The translations under genes were made by a program, and so were the position numbers. The notes beneath the pieces are model-generated. The model was not told the DNA's origin. It saw only the letters and a list, made by a program, of their open reading frames with translations, and did no database searches. A DNA stretch of 64,000 bases from assembly GCA_014529385.2 (NCBI GenBank), contig CM043955.1:148069640-148133639 (forward strand), written 5' to 3'. Positions 43,161 through 53,862 of the stretch are shown in pieces; positions within the stretch are counted from its first letter, which is position 1; the number at the start of each line of letters is the position of its first letter. The stretch is from Adiantum capillus-veneris (taxonomy: Eukaryota > Streptophyta > Polypodiopsida > Polypodiales > Pteridaceae).

Positions 43161-43647
43161 ACTCTAAAAGTAGGACATTCACTGGTACTATGCGGTCCAT
43201 AGCATACTGAACACCATTGTTGCTCCCTTCTTGGATACATATGATTGTTTTGCGAAGCACGATTGTCTCTAAGACTCTCTTGAATAGCCTTGGTGAGATC
43301 TGCGAAAGTCATCTCAGATATCTTTGGCTCTTTAGCAATAGGCTTTAGGGTCATTGGCTGATGCCCTGATGCTCGCGAGCTAATAGATTTAGGCTCAACA
43401 AACACTCTTTCTCCTTGAATCATTAAATTATCCTCCAATTGGATCGCATTGGTGGTGACTGCTTCCCAAGTGGTGATACCTCTAATGACTAGGCCATTGT
43501 AGATATCCTCATGTGGTAATCCCCTAATGAATCTATCAAGCAATTGGTTATTGTTGAAGCACTCATTTGGATTACAACGAGAATTCAAATGCTTCAAGCG
43601 ACTTATAAAGTCTCTCACCGACTCTCCTTCCTCTCGTTGGGCTTTCT
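43100..43647 (-). pseudogene. Gypsy-B gag, middle part (inner copy)
   Basis: After TAG 43648-43650, KAQREEGESVRDFISRLKHL continues the retrotransposon-gag domain, with NNQLLDRFIRGLPHEDIYNG. The first knuckle is CSVCYGPHSTSEC (CX2CX3HX4C, about 43175-43213). The frame slips in an A-run near 43150. The same TAG is present in the outer copy (near 46139), so it predates the duplication. Confidence 0.82.
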
Positions 43648-44100
43648 AGAGCTGAGAGGCTACACCCCAAAGCACTCCCTCTCGTATGTATTCTTTTAAG
43701 AGCAGTCTCCTAAGAGTAGGGTAAATCATTTTTTCTTCCACCCTTAGGGTTCTATACCAATCCCCAACCTTTCCACTTAAGGTTAGGCTTAAAGCATTGT
43801 TCTTATGTAGGTCATTGTGTTCTCCTAGAGAATCGCATATTTGTTCAAACACTTCGATATGATTTCTCACATCCCCGTTCCACTAAATTTTTGTGTGAGC
43901 TTGGCTATTTGTACTACCTTACTTCTAAGCTCTCTATCAGGCGTGTTATGCATATTCTCAGCAATAGATCGACCAATAGCTTGAGCAAATGTTGCCAAGT
44001 CACCTAAGTGAGCAGGCACCGTGGGTGAAGGTGCTCCAGAGACTACATGTGGAGTAGGTATTCGCATTGGGCTTGGCACATAGGAGCCCTTGGGTTCCAT
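43648..44100 (-). pseudogene. Gypsy-B gag N-terminal part (inner copy)
   Basis: Starts MEPKGSYVPSPMRIPTPHVV, overlapping the ORF1 end by 58 bp in another frame. SIAENMHNTPDRELRSKVVQ and KLTQKFSG follow. A one-base loss near 43880 shifts the frame, then HIEVFEQICDSLGEHND, LSGKVGDWYRTLRVEE and LLLKEYIREGVLW complete the gag domain. The outer copy lacks this shift. Confidence 0.82.
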
Positions 44101-45368
44101 GTTGGGTACGATGTTGTGCCATGTGGTGGTCTATAGTTCATATGAGTGGCCCTAGGCATAGCAGACGTCGGATGTGACATGCTAATGCTAGCCGGTATAG
44201 TCCCATGGAAATAAGAACTTGTGTATTGTGGTTGTGGAGCATAGGTAGTTGAAACAATGGGAGGGGTAGGGACTAAATGAGTACGTGGACCCATAGGTGC
44301 ATACGATTGGTACGCACTTGTAGATACTATTGCAAGCATTGAGCTACCATGTAGCGGTGCTTTACTAACAAACGAGGTCCATGGTGTGTTTCTTGGCATG
44401 CCCATCATTGGGTTAGGCATGGTATCCGTGGTGTCATCCGGGGAAAGATGAGCTAGACTTGGAAAAGTAAAGCTATCACTTGTGTGATCAGATTGCATTG
44501 AGACCCCTGGCGAAACAACATATGGGGGATCGATTGGACTCACTGGGGGAGTCTCCATTTGTGATAGAGTGGGTTGTTTCCCTTTGCCCGTGTCTAAAAA
44601 TTGCATAGGACCCGTCGAAGGTATGTTCATTCCTTGATTTTTCCTCTCGGACTGGATAATCCTATGGATGACATTGCAGATCATGTGTTGCTGTTCCTCT
44701 AGACTAGTGGCACTAGATGTGGATTGTACAACTTCTAGCCAACCCACATGGTATGTGTAGCCCATGTGTAGGTCGGTCAAAGTCTCCGTGTGTAGGTCAT
44801 ATTCCCAATTTTCATTGAGAAATACCCCGTTCAAACTTGGTGTACTAGAGGGTTTCCGTGAGGTGGATGCAATGTTGCTTCCCGTGTTTAGACTTTTAGT
44901 CACCGCTACCTTAGAGGCGACTTTGGAAGGTGGTAACTCGGTAGGGCCCTCATTAAATGAGGTAGGTAGAATGTCCACGTGGACACTCTGAGGGAGTGTG
45001 GGGTCTACAGGAGATGTGAATGGTGATTCTACTTCCCCACCCCCTTTGTTTACTTCACTAGCCGCAGATTCAGAGCGCGTAGCTCTACTAAAAGTTTCCA
45101 TGAAACGGCTAAAAACACTAGTTACAGGTTGCTGGGCCCAGCTAGGTACAGTTTCATTTGTTCCCCCGGGGCTTTGTGTAAGATGCTCTTCCATAATATC
45201 GTAGTCAGAGGAAGAGTCGCTAGCCGCTATATTTGGGTCGTGGGTTGCACTACCTTGGGTCCCCGCTGAGGGCGTAGACCCTAGCGTGGAAGGATAGTGA
45301 GTACCCCCGTAAATCGAAGCACTAGCTAGTTGTTCGGACTCTAGCACACGACCAGAGCGTAGATACAT
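44043..45368 (-). CDS. Gypsy-B ORF1 upstream of gag (inner copy)
   Basis: Uninterrupted; the best ATG is 45368 (MYLRSGRVLESEQLASASIY). About 440 residues, Ser/Thr/Pro-rich and probably largely disordered, with one ordered-looking segment GVFLNENWEYDLHTETLTD then MGYTYHVGWLEVVQS. It ends APMCQAQCEYLLHM, overlapping the gag start by 58 bp. The Y-L-R-S-G-R-V start is a common gypsy gag N-terminus, so it may be a gag extension read through a frameshift rather than a separate protein. It has stayed open in both copies. Confidence 0.6.
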   Translation of the reverse strand: MYLRSGRVLESEQLASASIYGGTHYPSTLGSTPSAGTQGSATHDPNIAASDSSSDYDIMEEHLTQSPGGTNETVPSWAQQPVTSVFSRFMETFSRATRSESAASEVNKGGGEVESPFTSPVDPTLPQSVHVDILPTSFNEGPTELPPSKVASKVAVTKSLNTGSNIASTSRKPSSTPSLNGVFLNENWEYDLHTETLTDLHMGYTYHVGWLEVVQSTSSATSLEEQQHMICNVIHRIIQSERKNQGMNIPSTGPMQFLDTGKGKQPTLSQMETPPVSPIDPPYVVSPGVSMQSDHTSDSFTFPSLAHLSPDDTTDTMPNPMMGMPRNTPWTSFVSKAPLHGSSMLAIVSTSAYQSYAPMGPRTHLVPTPPIVSTTYAPQPQYTSSYFHGTIPASISMSHPTSAMPRATHMNYRPPHGTTSYPTWNPRAPMCQAQCEYLLHM

Positions 45369-45398
45369 GTGCTTTGGGTGCCCTACAAGTGTCGGCAA

Positions 45399-45938
45399 GT
45401 ACCCTCAAAGGTTACTTGCTTTGTTTTGTGGGTGTTTTGCACCCCGTTTTCTACTTGATTTTTTTCTTGTTTTTGATGTTTTTTGAGGTTCGAAAAACAG
45501 ATTGGGACGTGTGATAGCTCGAAACGAGCGTATAGCTTAGGAGATCTAGGCGCACTTTACAAAACATTGTTTGACTATCGGAAGCTCCCAAAGTCCCTAA
45601 AACAATCAATTTCTCCTAGTTTCTACTTGGACACATGGCTTAAAATAGAAAGTTGAAGGGTGACTTGTGGAGGGAAAGGTGAAGGCTTTGCCCCACATGC
45701 TTTCTCCTTTCACTTGAGCACTAGCCTATATATAGTGAATAGCATTTATCTTATATCATAAGACCAAGACCAAGCCCAAGCTCAAGCTCAAGCTCATCAA
45801 ATGATCCCGATCTACCTTTTTGGACAAACTTAAAATATTCCCCCCGCCAATAAATCAAATTTATTTTTTAGTCATTGCATTTTTTACGTTTTCTGTCATT
45901 TTTGTGTTTTATTTTCTGTTTTTCTATGCCTGAAACGA
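45399..45938 (-). promoter_or_regulatory. Gypsy-B leader with internal TATA box (inner copy)
   Basis: Minus-strand CACTATATATAGG (near 45730) and a CAAGCTC/GAGCTTG run near 45780. A hairpin GCAAGTAACC-TTTGA-GGGTACTTGC lies just before ORF1. 45836-45938 is AT-rich spacer unique to this copy. Confidence 0.5.
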
Positions 45939-46594
45939 ATTGGTGGTGACTACTTCCCAAGTGGTGATACCTCTAATGACTAGGCCATTGTAGATATCCT
46001 CATGTCGTAATCCCCTAATGAATCTATCAAGCAATTGGTTATTGTTGAAGCGCTCATTTGGATTACAACGAGAATTCAAATGCTTCAAGCGACTTATAAA
46101 GTCCCTCACCGACTCTCCTTCCTCTCGTTGGGCTTTCTAGAGCTGAGAGGCTACACCCCAAAGCACTCCCTCTCGTATGTATTCTTTTAAGAGCAGTCTC
46201 CTAAGAGTAGGGTAACAATCGTTTTTTCTTCCACCCTTAGGGTTCTATACCAATCCCCAGCCTTTCCACTTGAGGTTAGGCTTAAAGCATTGCTCTTTTG
46301 TAGGTCATTGTGTTCTCCTAGAGAATCGTATATTTGTTCAAACACTTCGATATGATTTCTCACATCCCCGTCTCCACTAAATTTTTGTGTGAGCTTGGCT
46401 ATTTGTACTACCTTACTTCTAAGCTCTCTATCAGGCGTGTTATGCATATTCTCAGCAATAGATCGACCAATAGCTTGAGCAAATGTTGCCAAGTCACCTA
46501 AGTGAGCAGGCACCGTGGGTGAAGGTGCTCCAGAGACTACATGTGGAGTAGGTATTCGCATTGGGCTTGGCGCATAGGAGCCCTTGGGTTCCAT
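45939..46594 (-). pseudogene. Gypsy-B gag start (outer copy)
   Basis: MEPKGSYAPSPMRIPTPHVV at 46594 onward, in frame through FSGDGDVRNHIEVFEQIYDS where the inner copy is shifted. It then carries its own two-base insertion near 46215 (EEKTIVTLLLGDC) and the shared TAG near 46139. Ends at the duplication border in FIRGLRHEDIYNGLVIRG. Confidence 0.82.
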
Positions 46595-47862
46595 GTTGGG
46601 TACGATGTTGTGCCATGTGGTGGTCCATAGTTCATATGAGTGGCCCTAGGCATAGCAAACGGCGGATGTGACATGCTAATGCTAGCCGGTATAGTCCCAT
46701 GGAAATAAGAACTTGTGTATTGTGGTTGTGGAGCATAGGTAGTTGAAACAATGTGAGGGGTAGGGACTAAATGAGTACGTGGACCCATAGGTGCATACGA
46801 TTGGTACGCACTTGTAGATACTATTGCAGGCATTGAGCTACCATGTAGCAGTGCTTTACTAACAAACGAGGTCCATGGTGTGTTTCTTGGCATGCCCATC
46901 ATTGAGGTAGGCATGGTATCCGTGGTGTCATCCGGGGAAAGATGAGCTAGACTTGGAAAAGTAAAGCTATCACTTGTGGGCTCAGATTGCATTGAGACCC
47001 CTGGCGAAACAACATATGGGGGATCGATGGGACTCACTGGGGGAGTCTCCATTTGTGATAGAGTGGGTTGTTTCCCTTTGCCCGTGTCTAAAAATCGCAT
47101 AGGACCCGTCGAAGGTATGTTCATTCCTTGATTTTTCCTCTCGGACTGGATAATCCTATGGATGACATTGCAGACCATGTGTTGTTGTTCCTCTAGACTA
47201 GTGGCACTAGATGTGGATTGTACAACTTCTAACCAACCCACATGGTATGTGTAGCCCATGTATAGGTCGGTCAAAGTCTCCGTGTGTAGGTCATATTCCC
47301 AATTTTCATTGAGAAATACCCCGTCCAAACTTGGTGTACTAGAGGGTTGCCATGAGGTGGATGCAATGTTGCTTCCCGTGTTTTGACTTTTAGTCACCGC
47401 TACCTTAGAGGCGACTTTGGAAGGTGGTAACTCGGTAGGGCCCTCATTAAATGAGGTAGGTAGAATGTCCATGTGGACACTCTGAGGGAGTGTGGGGTCT
47501 ACAGGAGATGTGAATGGTGATTCTACTTCCCCACCCCCTTCATTTACTTCACTAGCCGTAGGTTCAGAGCGCGTAGCTCTACTAAAATTTTCCATCAAAT
47601 GGCTAAAAAAACTAGTTCCTGGTTGTTGGGCCCAGCTAGGTACGGTTTCATTCGTTCCCCCGGGGCTTTGTGTAAGATACTCTTCCATAATATCGTAGTC
47701 AGAGGAAGAGTCGCTAGCCGCTATATTTGGGTCTTGGGTTGCGGTACCTTGGGTCCCCGCCGAGGGCGTAGACCCTAGCGTGGAAGGATAGTGAGTACCC
47801 CCGTAAATCGAAGCACTAGCTAGTTTTTCGGACTCTAGCACACGACCAGAGCATAGATGCAT
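46537..47862 (-). CDS. Gypsy-B ORF1 (outer copy)
   Basis: Uninterrupted, ATG 47862 (MHLCSGRVLESEKLASASIY). Same length and overlap with gag as the inner copy; about 30 residues differ, many conservative. The first Arg of YLRSG is Cys here. Confidence 0.6.
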   Translation of the reverse strand: MHLCSGRVLESEKLASASIYGGTHYPSTLGSTPSAGTQGTATQDPNIAASDSSSDYDIMEEYLTQSPGGTNETVPSWAQQPGTSFFSHLMENFSRATRSEPTASEVNEGGGEVESPFTSPVDPTLPQSVHMDILPTSFNEGPTELPPSKVASKVAVTKSQNTGSNIASTSWQPSSTPSLDGVFLNENWEYDLHTETLTDLYMGYTYHVGWLEVVQSTSSATSLEEQQHMVCNVIHRIIQSERKNQGMNIPSTGPMRFLDTGKGKQPTLSQMETPPVSPIDPPYVVSPGVSMQSEPTSDSFTFPSLAHLSPDDTTDTMPTSMMGMPRNTPWTSFVSKALLHGSSMPAIVSTSAYQSYAPMGPRTHLVPTPHIVSTTYAPQPQYTSSYFHGTIPASISMSHPPFAMPRATHMNYGPPHGTTSYPTWNPRAPMRQAQCEYLLHM

Positions 47863-47892
47863 GTGCTTTGGGTGCCCTACAAGTGTCGGCAA

Positions 47893-48860
47893 GTACCCTC
47901 AAAGGTTACTTGCTTTGTTTTGTGGGTGTTTTGCACCCCGTTTTCTACTTGATTTTTCTTGTTTTTGATGTTTTTTGAGGTTCAAAAAACGGATTGGGAC
48001 GTGTGATAGCTCGAAACGAGCGTATCGCTTAGGAGATCTAGGTGCACTTTACAGAACACTGTTTGACTATCGGAAGCTCCCAAAGTCCCTAAAAGAGTCA
48101 ATTTCTCCTGGTTTCTACTTGGGCACATGGCTTAAAATAGAAAGTTGAAGGGTGACTTGTGGAGGGAAAGGTGAAGGCTTTGCCCCACATGCTTTCTCCT
48201 TTCACTTGAGCACTAGCCTATATATAGTGAATAGCATTTACCTTACATCACAAGACCAAGACCAAGCCCAAGCTCAAGCTCAAGCTCAAGCTCATCAAAT
48301 GATCCCGATCTCGATCTATCTTTTTGGGAGAAACTTACAACTAATTTTTGTGTGGAAATAAATATTCCCCTCACAAGAGAGCCTTGTGTATGAAACCTCA
48401 CCCAAAAGATTTTTTTTTTCAGCACTTGCTTTTTTTTTTGTCTGTTTTTTGAAGATAATGTTGACGAAAACGTGCTGATATGTGGGACGTGAAACTGCTG
48501 CGCACTAAACTGAACTAAGTGCGGATAACAGGATCGTGCAAACCAGATCTGACCGTTCCGACTGTGCAGAACACAAACTGAACTACATGTACTGAAAACG
48601 AACTGAATTGACTGTGCTGAACCGATCTGTAAGCAGAAATCGAAATGTGCAAACTTGCTGTGAGCTCAAACAGAACTGTGTGAGCTGCAGCAGAACTGTA
48701 ATAGACTGTGCAAATAAACAGACCTTTTGTACACTAACCCACAACACAAAACTCTTGCAACTCTACACCAGATCTGCGCACATAGTCACCAGGCTTCTCT
48801 TTCATCCTTCCTACTTAAGCTTAGTGACTCCATGGGGCAGCACAGAGTGCTTCCCGGAGC
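47893..48860 (-). promoter_or_regulatory. Gypsy-B leader (outer copy) and 5' untranslated region
   Basis: 47893-48335 repeats the inner leader including the TATA box (near 48225) and an expanded CAAGCT run (48255-48295). 48336-48860 is unique leader rich in AACTGAA/GAACTGT words; no ORF. Confidence 0.5.
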
Positions 48861-49462
48861 TTGGTGTAGGGCAACTCCCCGACGGAGCTAGGGACTTGCT
48901 GAGCACCGTGTGCGAGCCACGAAGGTTGCAAGCACACAACTAGTAGGCCTAGCAAGCTCACAGAGAGCAGGGGTGTGTCACTCACCTTCCTGCGCTTGTC
49001 GCCATGAAGGATTCCTCGCAGTGAAGAAGAGGGAGCCGCCGCCGTACTGCGCTCAACCGCCTCGCCGCCGCAGATGCCGTCGCAATGCTTGATCACACAC
49101 ACACACACACACGTACTCTCCCTCTCTCCCTCAAGCACACACACACACACACACACACACACCTGTGAGCACACAATGGAGATGGGGATGGAGATAGGGC
49201 AAGAGCACTTCTTCTATCGCACAGTGAGAGAATGGGTCAATTTTAGGTTTAGGTGACTTTTATATGAGCTCGCCCCATTCACATTTTGGCGCCCATGCTT
49301 AGCCAACTAACCCTGGCGTGTTCCAATTAGAGTGCACCACTCATCGGCGATCACTCTACCCTTTTTCTATTGGACCGACAAGCCCGGTGCCTGACTCTCC
49401 TAAATAAATAATACGGCGTCCATCGTAGGCGATAGGGTGTCCATGAGCCACGAGGGTTAACA
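48861..49462 (-). repeat. Gypsy-B 5' LTR
   Basis: Direct repeat of 31653-32270. The first about 22 bp do not align with the partner, so the inner border is approximate (TG at 48865 is an alternative). Confidence 0.85.
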
Positions 49463-50217
49463 CCAACATCGGAGGCCAATGTGGCAGCAGGTAAAGTAGA
49501 GCAAGCTGCTTGAATTCTCTCACTAGACAATGTGTCTAATTCCTGGATAGTAGATTCCGAGGCTTCATTCCATGTGACACCACACATGCAACATTTCCAA
49601 GATTACACCAAAGGTAGTTTTGGGTATGTATACTTGGGAGATGATGAAGCTTGTGAAATTTTTGGTAAAGGTATAGCTTGTGTCAAAACTGCTAATGAAA
49701 ATGAATGGAAGCTTAAAAATGTTAGGCTTGTTCCTTCTCTTCGCAAGAATTTAATTTCTGCAGGACAGTTGGACGATGAAGGTCACAACATTGCATTCGG
49801 AAACAAATGGTGGAAGATCTCAAAGGGATCTTTGGTGGTTGCCAAAGAAGAAAAGGTTGGTACACTTTACTTATGTACTGTTAGCACACAATCTTCAGCT
49901 TGTGCAACAACTACAAAAGTTGACAGTGCAGTTTGGAACTACCAGCTTGGGCGTATGAGTGCCAAAGGAATGCAAATCCTTCAAACAAAGAAGCTTCTAC
50001 CAGGTTTGAAAGAAGTGGACTTAGAGATTTGTGAAGATTGTGTCTATGGTAAACAAAAGAGGGTAAAATTTCAAAAATCAGAAAATGAAAGAAAAATAAA
50101 AAACTTGAGTTGATTCATTCTGATGTTTGGGATCTTGCACGTACACCATCACTTGGTGACTCATTGTACTATGTAACATTCATAGACGATGCGACTAGGA
50201 AAACATGGATTTATCAT
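49463..50217 (+). pseudogene. Copia-C protease and integrase start, truncated
   Basis: After TSD CCAAC, SEANVAAGKVEQAA continues the gag frame, then a TGA. SWIVDSEASFHVTPH is the protease, with DSE in place of DSG. GHNIAFGNKWWKISKGSLVV and WNYQLGRMSAKGMQILQ are pre-integrase blocks. A frameshift in an A-run at about 50100 leads to LELIHSDVWDLARTPSLGDS and FIDDATRKTWIYH, the integrase start with its first Asp. The element stops abruptly at about 50217; RT, RNase H and 3' LTR are missing. Confidence 0.88.
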
Positions 50218-51039
50218 TAGGAGAAAGTTGGGACTCACTTTTGGGCCTTTCAGTTCTAGAGAGAGAGAGAGTGATGCTCGACCAATGAGGAAGAGGCTAA
50301 TGTTACGTTGAGAATCGACATTTTGGAGCCAAGCTCTTTTAGAAAAAAGGGAGAAAATATTATTTTTGTTCATCAAATTGCACAATTTCACGCTTTCAAA
50401 GCATAAATACCATAAGTCGTACTAACTCTGTACCGACGGATTTCAGAACTTTCATTGAAGACTCTAGTATCTATGTTATTGTCCAAATATTATTTTGAGT
50501 AGCTCTACTTTCCTCTCAAAACTTTCTTCCCTTTTTCATATTTGCGCTAGCTTTTCTGTGTATTCTAGTGCACATCATGAATACTTCTTGAAGGCCTAGC
50601 ACTACCATTGACTCTGTTAGCATTTTTAACAGTTATACTATAGATGATCGAATGATCAAGCATGGATACCATCTCGAATAACTATCGAAAGTTGGGTACT
50701 ACTGCAAACTAGGAGGAGGAAGAGGAGACAACGCAATGATTTCGTGGAGGCTTTCAAGGGACAAGTTAAAGAGTTTAAAGTGTGTGCACAAAGAAAGCGA
50801 GTGAAAGAGGTCCTCATACAACATGCCTTCCAGCATGCAGACTTAAGGTCGCAAACATCTCCTCCAAGTTTTCCACGGCATCGACCCAACTGTAAGTTAT
50901 TTTGAGCATCTCACTTAGTGCATGATTATATTCAAAGGTTAAGCAGTGGATATCATCTTTGGTATGTTTCAGATATTTATCCATCGAATAGGATAAATAT
51001 CATCTTTGGTATGTTTCAGATATTTATCCATCGAATAGG
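50218..51039. other. Intergenic DNA with a 47-bp tandem duplication
   Basis: 50951-50997 is repeated at 50998-51044 almost exactly (starting TATCATCTTTGGTATGTTTC). No gene is seen in the rest. Confidence 0.6.
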
Positions 51040-51300
51040 ATGGACTGGCAACCAGTTGAGAGCATAGTTGGGATTTTTTATGCTTTCCATGCATTTATTG
51101 GTGAGAAAATGTACCAAGGAAGACAACACAAGGAACTTGCAGATAATGAAATATTCTTTTATGATATGTCATATTTGAAACCAAGAACTTTCTTTGGTTG
51201 GGGTCGTGTAGCTCCTTTGTCACTTCCATCCTTTGACAACAAGGATTGGTCTTTGCCAGCTTCGCAAACTAGTGAAATCTTTAGGAATAGGTTGTTTTAG
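51040..51300 (+). other. Unassigned coding-like remnant
   Basis: Open 86 residues (MDWQPVESIVGIFYAFHAFI, later FFGWGRVAPLSLPSFDNKDW). Downstream to about 51830 the same strand stays coding-like through stops (LALFMPLEVFVDFFFDEQ). No family is recognised; probably a decayed transposon or gene fragment. Confidence 0.3.
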
Positions 51301-52120
51301 GATATATAAAAGCCCCTCAAGTATTCAATTGACACAAAAATAGTTCGGCTTGCACTATTTATGCCTCTTGAAGTGTTTGTAGATTTCTTCTTCGATGAGC
51401 AAATAAGAACTACCGCAACAATGTTCATTTGCAAGTCTGAGAGCTGTTTGGACTTTTTAGATGATTATTGAGATAGGAAACAATCATAGGGCAAAATCTA
51501 TATTTTGCAAAAGAAGTCCATAATTTTCAAGTTTATTATAAGCTCTCAATATTTCATAGTGTCGTTTTACTATTTTAGATATTATCTTCTGAGTGGGCAG
51601 CTTATTCCACTTGACCAAGATACAGAGTGTAGCCTCGAAAACAAACCTTTATCAATGGAGCTCTACTTTTGAGACAACCTACTTATTGTGATGGAGACAA
51701 TGTCAAGCACAACTCTTGCACAACTCAGGGTAGATCTTACATGTGAAGAACTTTCACTTTTGCCGAAATTGTATGCATTCAGTCTCAACAATAGAAAGGT
51801 GCTTATTAAATGGATGAATATTGATTGTCTTTAATACATTGAGACATAGAATATAACTCTTTCTTCTTCTCAGATTCCAAAACGCAAGGAGAAAACAACA
51901 TTGTGCAAGGAGTCCCTCTCAAATACACTTCACTTAATTGCTTCCACCGGAAGCGAGGTCACATACATTGTGCATGCATTGAGCTTTGATGCCATGCAAA
52001 CCATGATGTACTCTTCATAATGACTATTACAGAGACATTTTGTGCCGCTCAAACAATGTTTAAAAAGTGTACACTTTTTATTGCCTCAAAACTTTACAAA
52101 ATTGTGTTGTTTCTCTCAAA
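51301..52120. other. Decayed sequence, no supported gene
   Basis: Only scattered plus-strand coding-like pieces continuing the preceding remnant; no repeat or signal could be defined. Confidence 0.4.
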
Positions 52121-52617
52121 CTAGTTATTGTTCCCTTCCCCTGCTATAGCTCCCCTGTCCTCTCCCACGGTTGGTGCCACTGGTCCTCTGCCCTCTCCCC
52201 TTGTTGCTGCCACTACTCCCCTGCCCTCTTCCCTGGTGCTGTTTCTTATCCCTCGGGGAACGCTGGTATTGGACATCCTTTCGCGTCGTTCAAAATCATG
52301 GGCCTCTTCCATGGCTTCCTATGCATCTTGCACATGTGAAGCTTCCCTCTTCTTTCTCTTGCCGCTAATGTGTAGCCCATTCCTCTACTTCTGTGGTGTC
52401 CACATAATATTGATTGATTGCTTCTTGCATATTTCGAACCTCCTCTTGACTCTGATTGTAGCACTGCATCATTTTGTCAATGCGAACCTGTTTGAACTCC
52501 TCAGCTCTCACCCCTTCCTCTCTTGTACGTTTGTTTACCGAGATTATAATATGTTTGATGGTCATTACAGAAAAATGTTGCACATCGTTGGGGGTGTAGT
52601 TATGTAATTGAAGTTCC

Positions 52618-52705
52618 TGTAGAATCGTGATAATAAGAAAGTAAATAAAGATGTTGCTTCTTTTAATACAAACGTAAACAATCAAACAACACGATTACTT
52701 ACGTT
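52618..52705 (-). other. Probable GT-AG intron in the Ulp1-like gene
   Basis: 88 bp, donor AAC|GTAAGT, T-rich stretch and acceptor ATTCTACAG|GA. Removing it keeps the frame. Confidence 0.6.
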
Positions 52706-53356
52706 TGGTACATCCAAAATTTGACTGAGGAGCAACAAGGCATTCAAACAATTTTGCCAGCCACAGCTATAATCATCAACCTGCGTAGACACGGTGCCTC
52801 GTTCGTGCCGGATGGTAGTCCCTAGATCATGTTCTAACAAAAAATACTCTACCTAGCATACAAATTTTTTTGCGGCACTACATACGTAACCACTTGAGTC
52901 AGTAATATATTACAAAGAGATACTAGTTTTAAATGTATCCAAATGTGCCTTATGTTTTTACATGACCGTGAAACAACTTGCTTTGCCCGGAGTTTGCATA
53001 GTAGACAATATTATCTTCAAGGTCAAATAATAACAAACTCTAATGATCACTACACCAAAACCATCAAAGATGAGAAGAAAGATCCTAAATCCAACATGGT
53101 TTTTACAAGGCAAGAATAAACTCAAGATTGATTGTATGCAGTGACAAGAAAACGTGCTAGATCAAAATTCACTCTGATAAACCATCCCAACAGAGCCAAA
53201 AAGGAAACTCTGTTGTTTTGCAGCATAGGCGAGATCAGCGGATCTATTATGTACATTTTGTTCTGAACATCAACGGGTAGAAGCGAGATAGCGTGCCTAA
53301 CATGAATCAATGGCAGAGATTAGACTTTAGATATTTTAGCGAGTTGTCACTGCCAC

Positions 53357-53862
53357 AAACACATGAGTCAATACCAAGCGATTGGGGCACCTATCAAATT
53401 CCATAAGCCATTGACTCGCTTGGTATTGACACATGTCTTAGTGGAAGTGATCCATCTAATGAACCAATCGTGACTTATAAAGAAAAGCTTGAGACGTAAC
53501 ACATAGCAACGTCAATGACTGCCGTGAAGACATGGGTAATACCGAGCGATTGGGGTACCCATCAAATTCCATAAGCCACTGACTCGCTTGGTATTGACCC
53601 ATGTCTTAGTGGTACTGAGCCATCTAATGAACCAAGCGTGACTTATAAAGGAAATCTTGAAACGTAACACATAGCAACGTTGACAATTGCCGCTAAGACA
53701 TGGGTCAATACCGAGTGAGTGGTATAACTATCCAATTCCATAAGCCACTGAATCACTTGGTATTGACCCATGTCTTAGTGGAAGTGAGCCATTTAATGAA
53801 CCAAGCATGACTTATTAAGAGCTTGATAAGTACCACATAGCAATGTTGACGACCTCATCCGT
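53357..53862. repeat. Array A: three tandem units of about 169 bp with hairpin arms
   Basis: Units align at ATACCAAGCG/ATACCGAGCG (53371, 53539, 53708). Each holds CATGGGTCAATACCGAGCGA and, about 45 bp on, TCGCTTGGTATTGACCCATG, an inverted pair. It interrupts the Ulp1-like coding pieces, so it may lie in an intron. Confidence 0.9.

Larger units (their letters stand above)
43448..45835 (-). repeat. Internal tandem duplication, inner copy
   Basis: Leader (with TATA), ORF1 and gag start; repeated at 45939-48335 with an offset of 2491 bp. Similarity begins at ATTGGTGGTGACT (43448 and 45939). Confidence 0.9.
45939..48335 (-). repeat. Internal tandem duplication, outer copy
   Basis: Second copy of 43448-45835. 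Sequence agreement is high but not perfect; lesions differ between copies. Confidence 0.9.
31653..49462 (-). mobile_element. Gypsy-B, 17.8-kb Ty3/gypsy element with extra ORFs and nested DNA transposons
   Basis: Ends TG...CA, TSD CCAAC, LTRs of about 600-620 bp at 31653-32270 and about 48861-49462. A purine tract beside the left LTR sets the minus orientation. Coding order from the right is ORF1, gag, protease, RT, RNase H, integrase with a C-terminal second protease-like domain, then a 140-residue ORF. The extra ORF in front of gag and the large size recall Tat/Ogre-type elements. Extra length comes from a 2.5-kb tandem duplication of leader-ORF1-gag (43448-48335), a TTAA-flanked element (32697-34014) and a TIR element (38626-39303). 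No tRNA-iMet site is seen beside the right LTR; the primer tRNA is unresolved. Confidence 0.85.

Noticed and set aside
45399-45938. The leader as a true LTR of a separate element
   Set aside because: It has a TATA box and is repeated, but no TG...CA ends or target-site duplication could be found around it.
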